This document shows, one piece after another, positions 1-8,605 of a DNA stretch of 44,498 nucleotides. A program made the position numbers and the translations under genes. Every line of letters begins with the position of its first letter. The first letter of the stretch is position 1. Under the pieces are notes generated by a model, which saw only the letters and a program-made list of their open reading frames with translations, was not told the DNA's origin and did no database searches. Source of the stretch: an uncultured Caryophanales bacterium (GTDB lineage Bacteria > Bacillota_I > Bacilli_A > RFN20 > CAG-826); NCBI GenBank assembly GCA_947164155.1, contig CAMUVS010000001.1, forward strand, positions 1-44,498, in the 5' to 3' direction.

Positions 1-415
1 TCTTTAATCGTTGGAATTCCTTAATAATGTAAAGTTTCACTTCAGGAGAAATCCAGGATGCAAATTCAAGAGCGATGTCGCGATGCGCAAAAGTGCCTCC
101 TCCATATTTCCCGGATTTAGTTTTGAAACCAATTGCATTAGTACTTTTAGTCCATTTGGTTGGAGTCATTACAAAGTAATTATGCCCCGATTCATTTTTA
201 AACTGGTCGAATTCGACCATATTAAAATTTAGGTTGTTAATTCGCTCCCATATTCCTAAAAATTCTATGGTTGCTCTTAATCTCATCCAGTTCTTAATTA
301 CATCTGCAGGAAAATCTGGATTTTTAATCCTCGCAATATCAGTTAAACTAATAAAATCATCATCACCTATCCCGGTAATATCAATATCAATGTTTTTTAT
401 GGTAATTTTTTTCAT
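1..415 (-). CDS. KilA-N domain protein, truncated by left window edge
   Basis: Hand translation of the minus strand from ATG (415-413) gives MKKITIKNIDIDITGIGDDDFISLTDIARIKNPDFPADVIKNWMRLRATIEFLGIWERIN...GKYGGGTFAHRDIALEFASWISPEVKLYIIKEFQRLK, open to the edge. AGGAGG Shine-Dalgarno upstream. The HRDIALEFASWISPEVKLYIIKEFQRL block is typical of KilA-N. Confidence 0.88.
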   Translation of the reverse strand, partial: MKKITIKNIDIDITGIGDDDFISLTDIARIKNPDFPADVIKNWMRLRATIEFLGIWERINNLNFNMVEFDQFKNESGHNYFVMTPTKWTKSTNAIGFKTKSGKYGGGTFAHRDIALEFASWISPEVKLYIIKEFQRLK

Positions 416-593
416 AAAACCCTCCTATTATATATAGGAAAATACTATGTATTTTCCAGAGGGCATTTTTTTGAAAATTTGTGAAAATTTTTTTATTAAT
501 ATTTTTTAATTCAAAGAATTAGTCCATATTAAAATTTTTTAATGGACAGGAACAAACGATGGCAATCGAATAAAGTAAAAAGTTTTATTTCTA

Positions 594-1496
594 TTATATT
601 AATCCCGCTAAAGTGTTTAATATCATTCCCGAAGAAACAAGAATGATGATTAATAATAACTGCAGTTTATTTTTAGTTTTAAAGAATAACACTGTTGCCA
701 AAGACACAATAACAAAGTCTAATCCTACAATAACATTAACAATCGCCGGAATAGAGTTAGCGTAAGAGAATGCTGTATATTTTGCTACTACCGTTAAAGC
801 GTTAAATACCGCTCCAATGAAAATAAATAAAAGGACCTTCCATTTAATAGTGACCACTTCTTTAATTGATTTAGTAAATAAAGAGGTTATAAACATTACT
901 ACAAATAGAATTGAAGTTTGATGAAAAGAAACTACGTCAGAAGGTAAATCACTTAACTTTGTTTTCACAATTAATAAAACAAAGGCAAAAGCAATAACAG
1001 AGACTAACGCAAACATCACCCAAAGTAATTTCGCCTTAGGATTAATTTTTTTATTAAAAACTGTATAAATTAAAGCGGCTAATAATAAGGCTAGACCAAC
1101 GAAATATAAAGATACATTTAAAGGTTTAGCCCCATTAGTAACTAATGCGTAAGTAAAAAAAATAAATAAAGCATTCGCGAATAATAATGTTCCCGCACTA
1201 CAAAATGGAGCGAAAGCTTCTAAGTGAGATCTTTTAATTGCAAGAAAATAAAATAGCCAGTTTACCGCCATTAAAACGCCAACTAGAGAGAGCCAAAGCC
1301 ACTGTTCTTTAGACAAACTATATAAAGTAGGAACATGCCCAAGAACTAAACAAATAAAGAAGCAAGCGATAACCATAAAAAACGATTTAAGAACCGCATT
1401 AGTAATCGCTGAAGCCTTGTTAGCGCCAAGCCTATTAAAAATGGTATTGCCACTAGAGGCAAGTAAAGCTAGAAAAGCAAATAAAATATATTCCAC
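594..1496 (-). CDS. EamA/DMT-type transporter (10 TM-like)
   Basis: 300-aa ORF, hydrophobic throughout with two-half EamA-like organisation. Apparent GTG start. Confidence 0.75.
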   Translation of the reverse strand: MEYILFAFLALLASSGNTIFNRLGANKASAITNAVLKSFFMVIACFFICLVLGHVPTLYSLSKEQWLWLSLVGVLMAVNWLFYFLAIKRSHLEAFAPFCSAGTLLFANALFIFFTYALVTNGAKPLNVSLYFVGLALLLAALIYTVFNKKINPKAKLLWVMFALVSVIAFAFVLLIVKTKLSDLPSDVVSFHQTSILFVVMFITSLFTKSIKEVVTIKWKVLLFIFIGAVFNALTVVAKYTAFSYANSIPAIVNVIVGLDFVIVSLATVLFFKTKNKLQLLLIIILVSSGMILNTLAGLI

Positions 1497-1596
1497 GATT
1501 ATTAGAATACTCTTTTCTAAAGAAAAATAATAATTATATTCTACGAATTCACCGGTCTCTTTATCATATAGTTAGTCACAAAAATGTCACAAGAAA

Positions 1597-1614
1597 AGAC
1601 CTCTAAGGAGGTCT
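1597..1614 (-). terminator. Rho-independent terminator downstream of Nif11-like genes
   Basis: Minus strand AGACCTC-CTTA-GAGGTCT followed by TTTTC. Confidence 0.7.
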
Positions 1615-1677
1615 AATCTACACTATAAAGTTATTTGTCAAATTTATGATAAGTGACTTTGGATAACACTATAGATG

Positions 1678-1947
1678 TTATAAAGACCACTCATGGCCGC
1701 AGCTATTACATTTATAAGTACTGCATCCACTTATTTGATAATCTGGCTTTTTTCTAAAATCTTTCGAACCACAATTTGGGCATTTCATGCTTGAAAAACA
1801 TCCTCCACCACTAACAGCTTCAATTTGTTCACTAGTTAATTCAACGCCTTCTTCTTTTGCGAGTTTTAATAATTCATCTTGGCTTTTACACGCTTTAGCT
1901 TTAGCGATTTGTTCTTCACTTAATCCTTTTAATAATTCTTGTTTCAT
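1678..1947 (-). CDS. Nif11-like leader peptide with double-Gly motif and CxxC...CxxC zinc-ribbon-like core
   Basis: MKQELLKGLSEEQIAKAKACKSQDELLKLAKEEGVELTSEQIEAVSGGG leader, then CFSSMKCPNCGSKDF...KCNSCGHEWSL. Confidence 0.8.
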   Translation of the reverse strand: MKQELLKGLSEEQIAKAKACKSQDELLKLAKEEGVELTSEQIEAVSGGGCFSSMKCPNCGSKDFRKKPDYQISGCSTYKCNSCGHEWSL

Positions 1948-1976
1948 ATTTAAAGTTCTCCTTTATTAATTATATA

Positions 1977-2276
1977 TTAGTGTGGTTGGTAACTATCATC
2001 TACATACCACACATAGCCACACTTTTTGCAAGTACGTTTTTCACCATCTTTTTTAGGATTGTTAGTCCCACATTTTGGGCAATCAGTTGGATTGATTTTA
2101 TCGCCAACATCTGAAACTACACTACAAACACCACCGCCACTAATGGTAGAGAGCTGTTCTTCGGTTAATTCGATCCCTTCTTCTTTTGCTAACGCTAAGA
2201 GTTCTTCATGACTTTTACATGCTTTGACTTTAGCGATTTGCTCATCGGTTAAACCTTTTAATAATTCTTTTTTCAT
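1977..2276 (-). CDS. Nif11-like leader peptide with double-Gly motif and zinc-ribbon-like core (paralog)
   Basis: MKKELLKGLTDEQIAKVKACKSHEELLALAKEEGIELTEEQLSTISGGG leader, then ...DCPKCGTNNPKKDGEKRTCKKCGYVWYVDDSYQPH. Near-identical leader to 1678-1947. Confidence 0.82.
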   Translation of the reverse strand: MKKELLKGLTDEQIAKVKACKSHEELLALAKEEGIELTEEQLSTISGGGVCSVVSDVGDKINPTDCPKCGTNNPKKDGEKRTCKKCGYVWYVDDSYQPH

Positions 2277-2378
2277 GTTCGAGGTTCTCCTTTGTTATTA
2301 ACATATTAGCACAGCGTTTGTCACAAATGTGCCACAAAGAAATATCCACCGAACAATCACTAAGAGGTTTTTTATACT

Positions 2379-4349
2379 TTATTTTTCTAGATATCGATCA
2401 AACTCGTATTCGAATAGATACATCTGCTGGTTATTTGGACTATATCTACAAAATAAGACAAGTGGAACAAGGATGAACATCCAATAATTATTTCCTAAGC
2501 CAAGATATATAGCCCGTTGATTATACATAAACGCTAGGCTAACACTTGCTACTAAAATAATTAAGCCCGCACATATAAGATTTTGAATTAAATAATATCG
2601 ATGTCCGTGGAAGAAAAATTGTGAATTATGAACACCATATTTTCTTTCATAAAATAGTCTAATGAAAAATATGATATACATATAGAAAACACTAACGACG
2701 GAAAGAAGTAAGAATGAATTTGGAATCCAGAATTTAAGAAGGATATTTTGTTCTACTCCATATACCATCACATAACGGTTTGAGAAATAATAAATAACAA
2801 TTAGTCCCGCAAGTGGAATTAAAGAAAGCGAATGCCAAATAACTCGCCAATATTTTTTCTTCTTGGTAAGGAAAGTAGGCACAAATAGTAAGAATAGCAA
2901 AATTACATAATTAATCGCCACTACTTGGAAAACGTTACCAGGAATATATTTAAACATGATACCTGTTAAATCGTATCCCCACGCTGTAGTAATCGCTAAG
3001 AAGACTGTCTCTATTGTGGCAATAAATAAGAACATGCCAAGATTTGAAATAATCTTATGAAGTAGATCAATTGGCTTTCTAATACGGTTAACAGAGATAA
3101 TGAAATTTAAAAATACGGCACTAATCCATCCAGTTTTAAAAACTTCAAGTAAGGTAGGATTAGATAAAGCAGTAGGTGGAGTTAAGCCAATTCGTTCAGC
3201 CGCGGTAAAGGCTGCTGCAAGGATGAATAAAATTAAAGAAATTATACAAACAAGCCTTCCTAAAATAACGATAAATGTATCTGGAATACCAACCCTGATA
3301 TTCAAGTCTTCAGGTAATTGTTTATTTTCTTCGCTATCAGGTTTGACACTAATAAGACGAGGTTTAATATTAAGAATTAATAATCTTAAGAACATCGCAA
3401 AGAAAACAAAGAAGAATGTAATACCGCTAAACAAAAAGACTAATCCAATAATTTGAAAATTGAAGTTTTTAATACGGCCCTGTTCTCTAGCGGGTAGAAA
3501 TTCGCTGTGGAAATCAACTGGCTTATCTAAAAGATCACTCATTAGTTCAGAAAATGAATGATTTATTTCTGCTATACCAGTATTGATTATTTTTAAAACA
3601 AGTTCCTCATCAATAATCGGATCTTCTCCAGTAATAAATTTAAAATTGCTATATTCTGTAACATTATTTCCGTTATAGATAAATTCACATCGAAAGTGAG
3701 TGCCAAAAATCAAATCACCATATGTAAAAGAGCAAAGATAAGAACTAACTCCTAAATTAGAACCAAGTTGATATAAATATCTATCAAAAGTTAGTGATTG
3801 CTCATCAATAATGGTTTTAGAATATGTAAGGTCATTAAAATATAAAATATTATCGCTTTGATAGAAGATAAGGTTCGCACTATTGTCACTATCAGTAGTG
3901 CGATCTACATAATAATAACTCATACCAGTCAATAAATCGTGACCAGTTTTCCCTTTTTCAATTACTGCATTTCTAACTTCCTTATAAGTTTGTCCATAAT
4001 ATTCATTAGAGTTATTAACAGATTTAACAAATAAAACGGCACCTACTGCGATAAAAATAGCAAAGAAAGCGGATAAAGAGCCAAATATTATTTTTTTCTT
4101 TTTTAAATTCTTCTTTTTGCCAATAACTGCATCATTACTAGCCGCGGGATACCCATCAAGTCCTTTTAAAGAAAGTTCCACTCCATAAAAAGCATTAATC
4201 TTTTTTAGATTCTTTTTACTTGGACGAAAATAACCTTTTTCATAACAATAAAGCGATAAAGGGGAGATTTTCATCTGCTTACTTGCTTCTTTGATAGTAA
4301 GTCCTTTATCTTCTCTTAAAGAAATTAAATGGAGATTATAATTTTTCAT
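2379..4349 (-). CDS. Membrane-anchored XRE-family (HTH) protein with multi-TM C-terminal half
   Basis: N-terminal LREDKGLTIKEASKQMKISPLSLYCYEKGYFRPSKKNLKKI HTH, one TM, an extracytoplasmic-like segment, then many hydrophobic segments. Confidence 0.7.
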   Translation of the reverse strand: MKNYNLHLISLREDKGLTIKEASKQMKISPLSLYCYEKGYFRPSKKNLKKINAFYGVELSLKGLDGYPAASNDAVIGKKKNLKKKKIIFGSLSAFFAIFIAVGAVLFVKSVNNSNEYYGQTYKEVRNAVIEKGKTGHDLLTGMSYYYVDRTTDSDNSANLIFYQSDNILYFNDLTYSKTIIDEQSLTFDRYLYQLGSNLGVSSYLCSFTYGDLIFGTHFRCEFIYNGNNVTEYSNFKFITGEDPIIDEELVLKIINTGIAEINHSFSELMSDLLDKPVDFHSEFLPAREQGRIKNFNFQIIGLVFLFSGITFFFVFFAMFLRLLILNIKPRLISVKPDSEENKQLPEDLNIRVGIPDTFIVILGRLVCIISLILFILAAAFTAAERIGLTPPTALSNPTLLEVFKTGWISAVFLNFIISVNRIRKPIDLLHKIISNLGMFLFIATIETVFLAITTAWGYDLTGIMFKYIPGNVFQVVAINYVILLFLLFVPTFLTKKKKYWRVIWHSLSLIPLAGLIVIYYFSNRYVMVYGVEQNILLKFWIPNSFLLLSVVSVFYMYIIFFIRLFYERKYGVHNSQFFFHGHRYYLIQNLICAGLIILVASVSLAFMYNQRAIYLGLGNNYWMFILVPLVLFCRYSPNNQQMYLFEYEFDRYLEK

Positions 4350-4378
4350 TTGCTATAAATATAGTATGATTTATAAAA

Positions 4379-6151
4379 ATGAGAAATAAATTTTGTTTTT
4401 TACTTCTAATTCCTGTCTTACTTTCTTTAACTGGTTGCCAGAGTGGAGATATGTTAACTTTTTCATCTGGGCAATTTGTTTTTGATACGTATTATAACGA
4501 TAACTATTTCTTACTCGATAATAAAAACGTTCATGAAGAAATTGCTTTAGCTAGTCACGCGATGGCCCTTTCCACTTTTAAAATGGGAGATGACTATCAA
4601 AATAAAAATCAATATCTTAAAGAGCTTTGGGAAAAAGAAGGTTTCCATAATTTATATTTCAATGATTATTTCTATGTTAAACCAGAAACCGATAGCATCG
4701 CTTTTGGTATCGCCAGTAAAGTAGTAAAAGACTTCACCTTAATTGCAATTGCAGTACGAGGTGGATTTTATGAAGCTGAATGGACAAGTAATTTCACTCT
4801 TGGAGAAAGCGGTAATTCAAAAGGCTTTGATGAGGCTAGTGATAAAGTAGTCGCAGGTTTTGATCAATATGTCACATCAAATAATATAAATGGACACGTT
4901 AAAATATGGATATCAGGATTTTCTCGTGCGGCGATTACTTCAAATATGACCGCAGGTAAATTACTTAACCGCACAGTAGATGGAGAATATTCCACTGATA
5001 ATTATAATTATTCAGTTGATGATATATATGCATATTGTTTTGAACCTCCAATGGGAGTAGAGGCTACTTTAGAAGAAGCACGTGCTCCTTTATATCAAGG
5101 AATACATAATTTCATAAATTATAATGACCTAGTCCCACTAGTGGCGCCTTATGAATGGGGTTTTGTTAGATATGGTACAGATCATTATTATCCAGATAGA
5201 TTAAATGATATCTATTTTGATTCAAGCGAAAGAGAAAAAATGCTCTCCCTATATCACTTTACTTATGGTGCTGACAAATTCCATGACTACACAGTGGATG
5301 AATGGAGATTCTTTGATGTCGGTGTATCTGAAATTGAAACTTATATTCCAATAAAAAGCATCCATCCTTCATTAGGACGCTTCACTCGCGCTTTAGTATA
5401 CAATATGGCGCTTAACGCCTTTAGCAATCGAAATATTTATTTTAATGATATTGAAAAAGGCTTAAGAAATTTAATCGCTGCTGTATTTGGTTGTAACCCG
5501 GAAATTGAAAAGATAAATCCAGAGATTATCCTCGATATTATCTTTGAATATAGTTTCATTAGAAATATCTTCCTTGAACTTCAAGACTGTAAAAGCGTTG
5601 AATTTACTGCAGATATGCAACTATTACTTTTCCAAATCTTTGGGGCTAATAAGCAAAATATTGACGCTATTCAAGATTTATTCATGGAAGTCGCCGATTT
5701 CTTTACTTACCTTCCAGAAACTTTTAGATTTAGAAAAGATATATTAGCCCAACTTCTTTACCGCGATAACGCGATGGGTCTATTTATTGGACATCAACCA
5801 GAATTAAGCTACTGCTTCCTTTCTAGTTGTGATTCGCGCTTCCTTGGTAGTGATAAATGCAAATTTAATGATGGAACATATTATATTCTCCGTCTTAGAA
5901 AACCAACATCTTTTACTTTATATGAAGAAAACCTTAAACAAACGGTCTTTGAATATAAAAATGATCAAATGATTAGTGGCATTTTATCTGCTGAAAGATA
6001 TATAGATGGGACTATTGATATATATCTTCCAAAAAACGGAGTATATGCTTATCTTGCTGAAGCGGAAAATTTGTCATTATCAAATGTTGATCCGTTAATG
6101 GGTGAATCAATTCTTGAATCTTCTTTACCTAAAATAGGTGAAATTAAATAA
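4379..6151 (+). CDS. Lipoprotein with lipase/alpha-beta-hydrolase-like domain
   Basis: Lipobox LSLTGCQ; nucleophile-elbow-like motif KIWISGFSRAAITSNMTAGKL; downstream NYNDLVPLVAP resembles lipase class-3-like proteins. Confidence 0.7.
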   Translation: MRNKFCFLLLIPVLLSLTGCQSGDMLTFSSGQFVFDTYYNDNYFLLDNKNVHEEIALASHAMALSTFKMGDDYQNKNQYLKELWEKEGFHNLYFNDYFYVKPETDSIAFGIASKVVKDFTLIAIAVRGGFYEAEWTSNFTLGESGNSKGFDEASDKVVAGFDQYVTSNNINGHVKIWISGFSRAAITSNMTAGKLLNRTVDGEYSTDNYNYSVDDIYAYCFEPPMGVEATLEEARAPLYQGIHNFINYNDLVPLVAPYEWGFVRYGTDHYYPDRLNDIYFDSSEREKMLSLYHFTYGADKFHDYTVDEWRFFDVGVSEIETYIPIKSIHPSLGRFTRALVYNMALNAFSNRNIYFNDIEKGLRNLIAAVFGCNPEIEKINPEIILDIIFEYSFIRNIFLELQDCKSVEFTADMQLLLFQIFGANKQNIDAIQDLFMEVADFFTYLPETFRFRKDILAQLLYRDNAMGLFIGHQPELSYCFLSSCDSRFLGSDKCKFNDGTYYILRLRKPTSFTLYEENLKQTVFEYKNDQMISGILSAERYIDGTIDIYLPKNGVYAYLAEAENLSLSNVDPLMGESILESSLPKIGEIK

Positions 6152-6181
6152 TTTTATAATTATAAAAAGTACTTAGACATA

Positions 6182-6215
6182 ATAAAAACGAGATAATTGT
6201 TGTTATCATCTCGTT
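6182..6215 (-). terminator. Terminator downstream of tRNA-Ala
   Basis: Minus strand AACGAGAT...ATCTCGTT hairpin followed by a T-rich run. Confidence 0.65.
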
Positions 6216-6225
6216 ATATTTCTAA

Positions 6226-6301
6226 TGGTGGATCTGAGGAGGCTCGAACTCCCTACCTCATCGTTGCGAACGATGCGCTCTCCCAGGTGAGCTACAGACC
6301 C
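6226..6301 (-). tRNA. tRNA-Ala (anticodon CGC), CCA encoded
   Basis: Reverse complement GGGTCTGTAGCTCACCTGGGAGAGCGCATCGTTCGCAACGATGAGGTAGGGAGTTCGAGCCTCCTCAGATCCACCA. Full cloverleaf, anticodon loop TTCGCAA, G3:U70 alanine identity pair, 76 nt. Confidence 0.95.
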
Positions 6302-6361
6302 AAATAGGCGTGTCCAGCGAGATATATAATAATCGAATTAATACATATTTTCAACAAAAGA

Positions 6362-6390
6362 AAAGCCCTTAACGGAATTAACGTTAAGAG
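6362..6390 (-). terminator. Rho-independent terminator for the 6417-6947 gene
   Basis: Minus strand GCTCTTAACG...CGTTAAGGGC followed by TTTTCTTTTG. Confidence 0.65.
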
Positions 6391-6416
6391 CGGTTCTTTA
6401 TAATAAAGAATTATAA

Positions 6417-6947
6417 TTATTTTGCTTCTTTGCCAAAGAAACCCATTAAGCAGGTATATAATCCACCAACAGCAATTAAGATGCCGAGGACGATCCAGAA
6501 TACTTCTTGGAATCCAGCAGGACCAAATAAGTAAAGAATAGCAACGGTACCAACACCAGCGCCAACAACCATTTGACCAACACCTGTGAAAACTAGTTTC
6601 TTAGCAATAAGAACATGAAGGCCTTTTAAGAGCAAAGCTGCTCCTAAGCCAACAGCAGCAAACATTGCATAGTGGAAAACTGGATAGACAGTTGCACCAC
6701 CGAGGTTTTTAGCAACAACACAAATTCCGAAGAATAAGGAAGCTAAAGCTGCAAAGGTAGTACCTAAAGGTAAAACTTTGGTTTTGACCATGGTCATACA
6801 TGCTAAGACAGATAATGCAGCACCAGAGATGATGAATAAGATACCAAATACCATATCCATAACTTCTCCGCCACCGAAGACAGCAACTAAAACACCAATA
6901 ACAATTAATAAGGCGCCTTCAATAATAGCAACTAATTTTTTATTCAT
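6417..6947 (-). CDS. Small multi-TM membrane protein (DUF308/HdeD-like)
   Basis: 176 aa, about six hydrophobic segments; GALLIVIGVLVAVFGGGEVMDMVFGILFIISGAAL is HdeD-like. Confidence 0.5.
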   Translation of the reverse strand: MNKKLVAIIEGALLIVIGVLVAVFGGGEVMDMVFGILFIISGAALSVLACMTMVKTKVLPLGTTFAALASLFFGICVVAKNLGGATVYPVFHYAMFAAVGLGAALLLKGLHVLIAKKLVFTGVGQMVVGAGVGTVAILYLFGPAGFQEVFWIVLGILIAVGGLYTCLMGFFGKEAK

Positions 6948-7035
6948 GTATAATTCTCCTTTCGCGACAAATATTATACCATTTATTTAGAAATGTAGAA
7001 TATTTTTATATCTACAAAAAATAGAGGGGTCGCCT

Positions 7036-7608
7036 CTACTTTTCGTTAACGCTTTCTACTTCCTTATGTCCCTTTCTTTTTAATTGGATTTCAAATAATA
7101 AAGGAGACAATGCATTAATAATTAATTCTGGAATCAATAAATAAATATGAGTTAAAGCGTGATGATGTGGCTCTTCTGCAGCAACAATTAATAAGATCGA
7201 AAAAACTATTTCAATAATTGATAAGGCTAAAGATAGAACTGCAGGGAATTTATGTAAGAATTTGTGGCTTGTTTCATAGAGTTCATAAGATTCTCTAACA
7301 ATGGTCCAAGTACCCCACATTACACAGATAAAGTGCATATTTCTCATTAAAGACATCATGACAATGCCTAAGAGTAATTCCATACAACCTAAGAAAAACT
7401 GATAATCTAAGAAGAATTTCTTTGGAGCTTTGCTGATTGAAAATAATAACCCTTCAATTCCATATAAAATCATGGCCGCACCAACTAGATAATGTAAATT
7501 TGGTAGTAATTCATGAGCGAATACTCCAATTAACACTGCTAAAGTTGTGAATACCACTACTCTAAAATAGTAATAATTTCTCATTGTAAACATATAATCA
7601 CCTATCAA
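7036..7608 (-). CDS. Small multi-TM membrane protein (possible DUF308/HdeD-like)
   Basis: 190 aa; repeated hydrophobic segments. Overlaps the end of the upstream ROK gene. Confidence 0.5.
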   Translation of the reverse strand: MIGDYMFTMRNYYYFRVVVFTTLAVLIGVFAHELLPNLHYLVGAAMILYGIEGLLFSISKAPKKFFLDYQFFLGCMELLLGIVMMSLMRNMHFICVMWGTWTIVRESYELYETSHKFLHKFPAVLSLALSIIEIVFSILLIVAAEEPHHHALTHIYLLIPELIINALSPLLFEIQLKRKGHKEVESVNEK

Positions 7609-8548
7609 AAACTAAGCAGGCCGCGCCTATTTTGCCAGAATCATAACCTAAAGAAGCAACTTTAAGTTCAACTTTTGGAGATCCTTTCATCCCATAACTA
7701 TGGTTTTTTAAGAAGTGTCTAACTTGATCTAATAAATAATCGCCTTCATTAGCGACACCTCCAGAAAGAACAACAACTTCTGGTCTAAAGATATTACAGT
7801 AATTTAAAATACCTTCTCCTAAATATCTCACATATCTTTTCATTACTCTAATCGCGGCTTTATCCCCTTTTTTAGAGGCTTCAAAAACCACTTTCGCATT
7901 CACTTTGCCAAACTCATTAGCGACTTCATGCATCAAAGAATCTGGATTTTTATCCATTTCTTTTTTGGTCATTTTAATTAAACCAGTTGCGGAAGCATAA
8001 GCTTCAAAGCAGCCTCTTCTTCCACAGCCACATTTTTCTCCGTTTACTCTAATAACCATATGGCCAAGTTCAGCACCTTGATGTCTATTGCCATCATATA
8101 ACTTATTATCAATAATGATACCACCACCAACACCAGTGCCTAAGGTAAGCATAATTAAGTTACTATATTCTTTGCCGCTACCAAATCTAGCTTCTCCTAA
8201 AGTCGCTACATTAGCGTCGTTATTAATATAAACAGGTAAACCCATTCTTTTAGAAATTAATTTAGAAATATGTAGTCCGTTCCATTTAGGTAGATTAGGA
8301 GAAGTAATAACAACACCTTTATCCATATCTAAGATACCTGGCATACCAATGCCAATACCTTCAAGTTTAATGGAATTATCATAGTCATTAATTGATTTAA
8401 TCATCACATCACAAAATCTATTAACTTCATCTTCCCCACTCGCCTCTTTATTAACATCCATAGCGAATCTAGTTAATACTTTGCCAGTATCATTTACTAC
8501 TGCACCTTTTATTGAGGTACCACCAATATCGATTCCAATCGCGAACAT
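7598..8548 (-). CDS. ROK family sugar kinase (glucokinase-like)
   Basis: MFAIGIDIGGTSIKGAVV, TLGTGVGGGIIID, ELGHMVI...CGCGRRGCFEAYAS zinc motif. Confidence 0.93.
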   Translation of the reverse strand: MFAIGIDIGGTSIKGAVVNDTGKVLTRFAMDVNKEASGEDEVNRFCDVMIKSINDYDNSIKLEGIGIGMPGILDMDKGVVITSPNLPKWNGLHISKLISKRMGLPVYINNDANVATLGEARFGSGKEYSNLIMLTLGTGVGGGIIIDNKLYDGNRHQGAELGHMVIRVNGEKCGCGRRGCFEAYASATGLIKMTKKEMDKNPDSLMHEVANEFGKVNAKVVFEASKKGDKAAIRVMKRYVRYLGEGILNYCNIFRPEVVVLSGGVANEGDYLLDQVRHFLKNHSYGMKGSPKVELKVASLGYDSGKIGAACLVFDR

Positions 8549-8605
8549 ATATGTTTAACTCCAAAAATAATAATAAGTGTATTTAAGATTTTATACTATA
8601 AGTTT

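Noticed and set aside
11-437. Plus-strand ORFs 11-232 and 234-437
   Set aside because: Antisense to a well-supported KilA-N gene with an SD; their translations look like random low-complexity peptides.
3100-3456. 118-aa plus-strand ORF within the HTH membrane protein, and similar antisense ORFs (for example 16728-17039, 24792-25094, 25407-25685, 33917-34243, 42358-42771)
   Set aside because: Entirely antisense to strongly supported coding genes; no SD or recognisable domain. Expected shadow ORFs.
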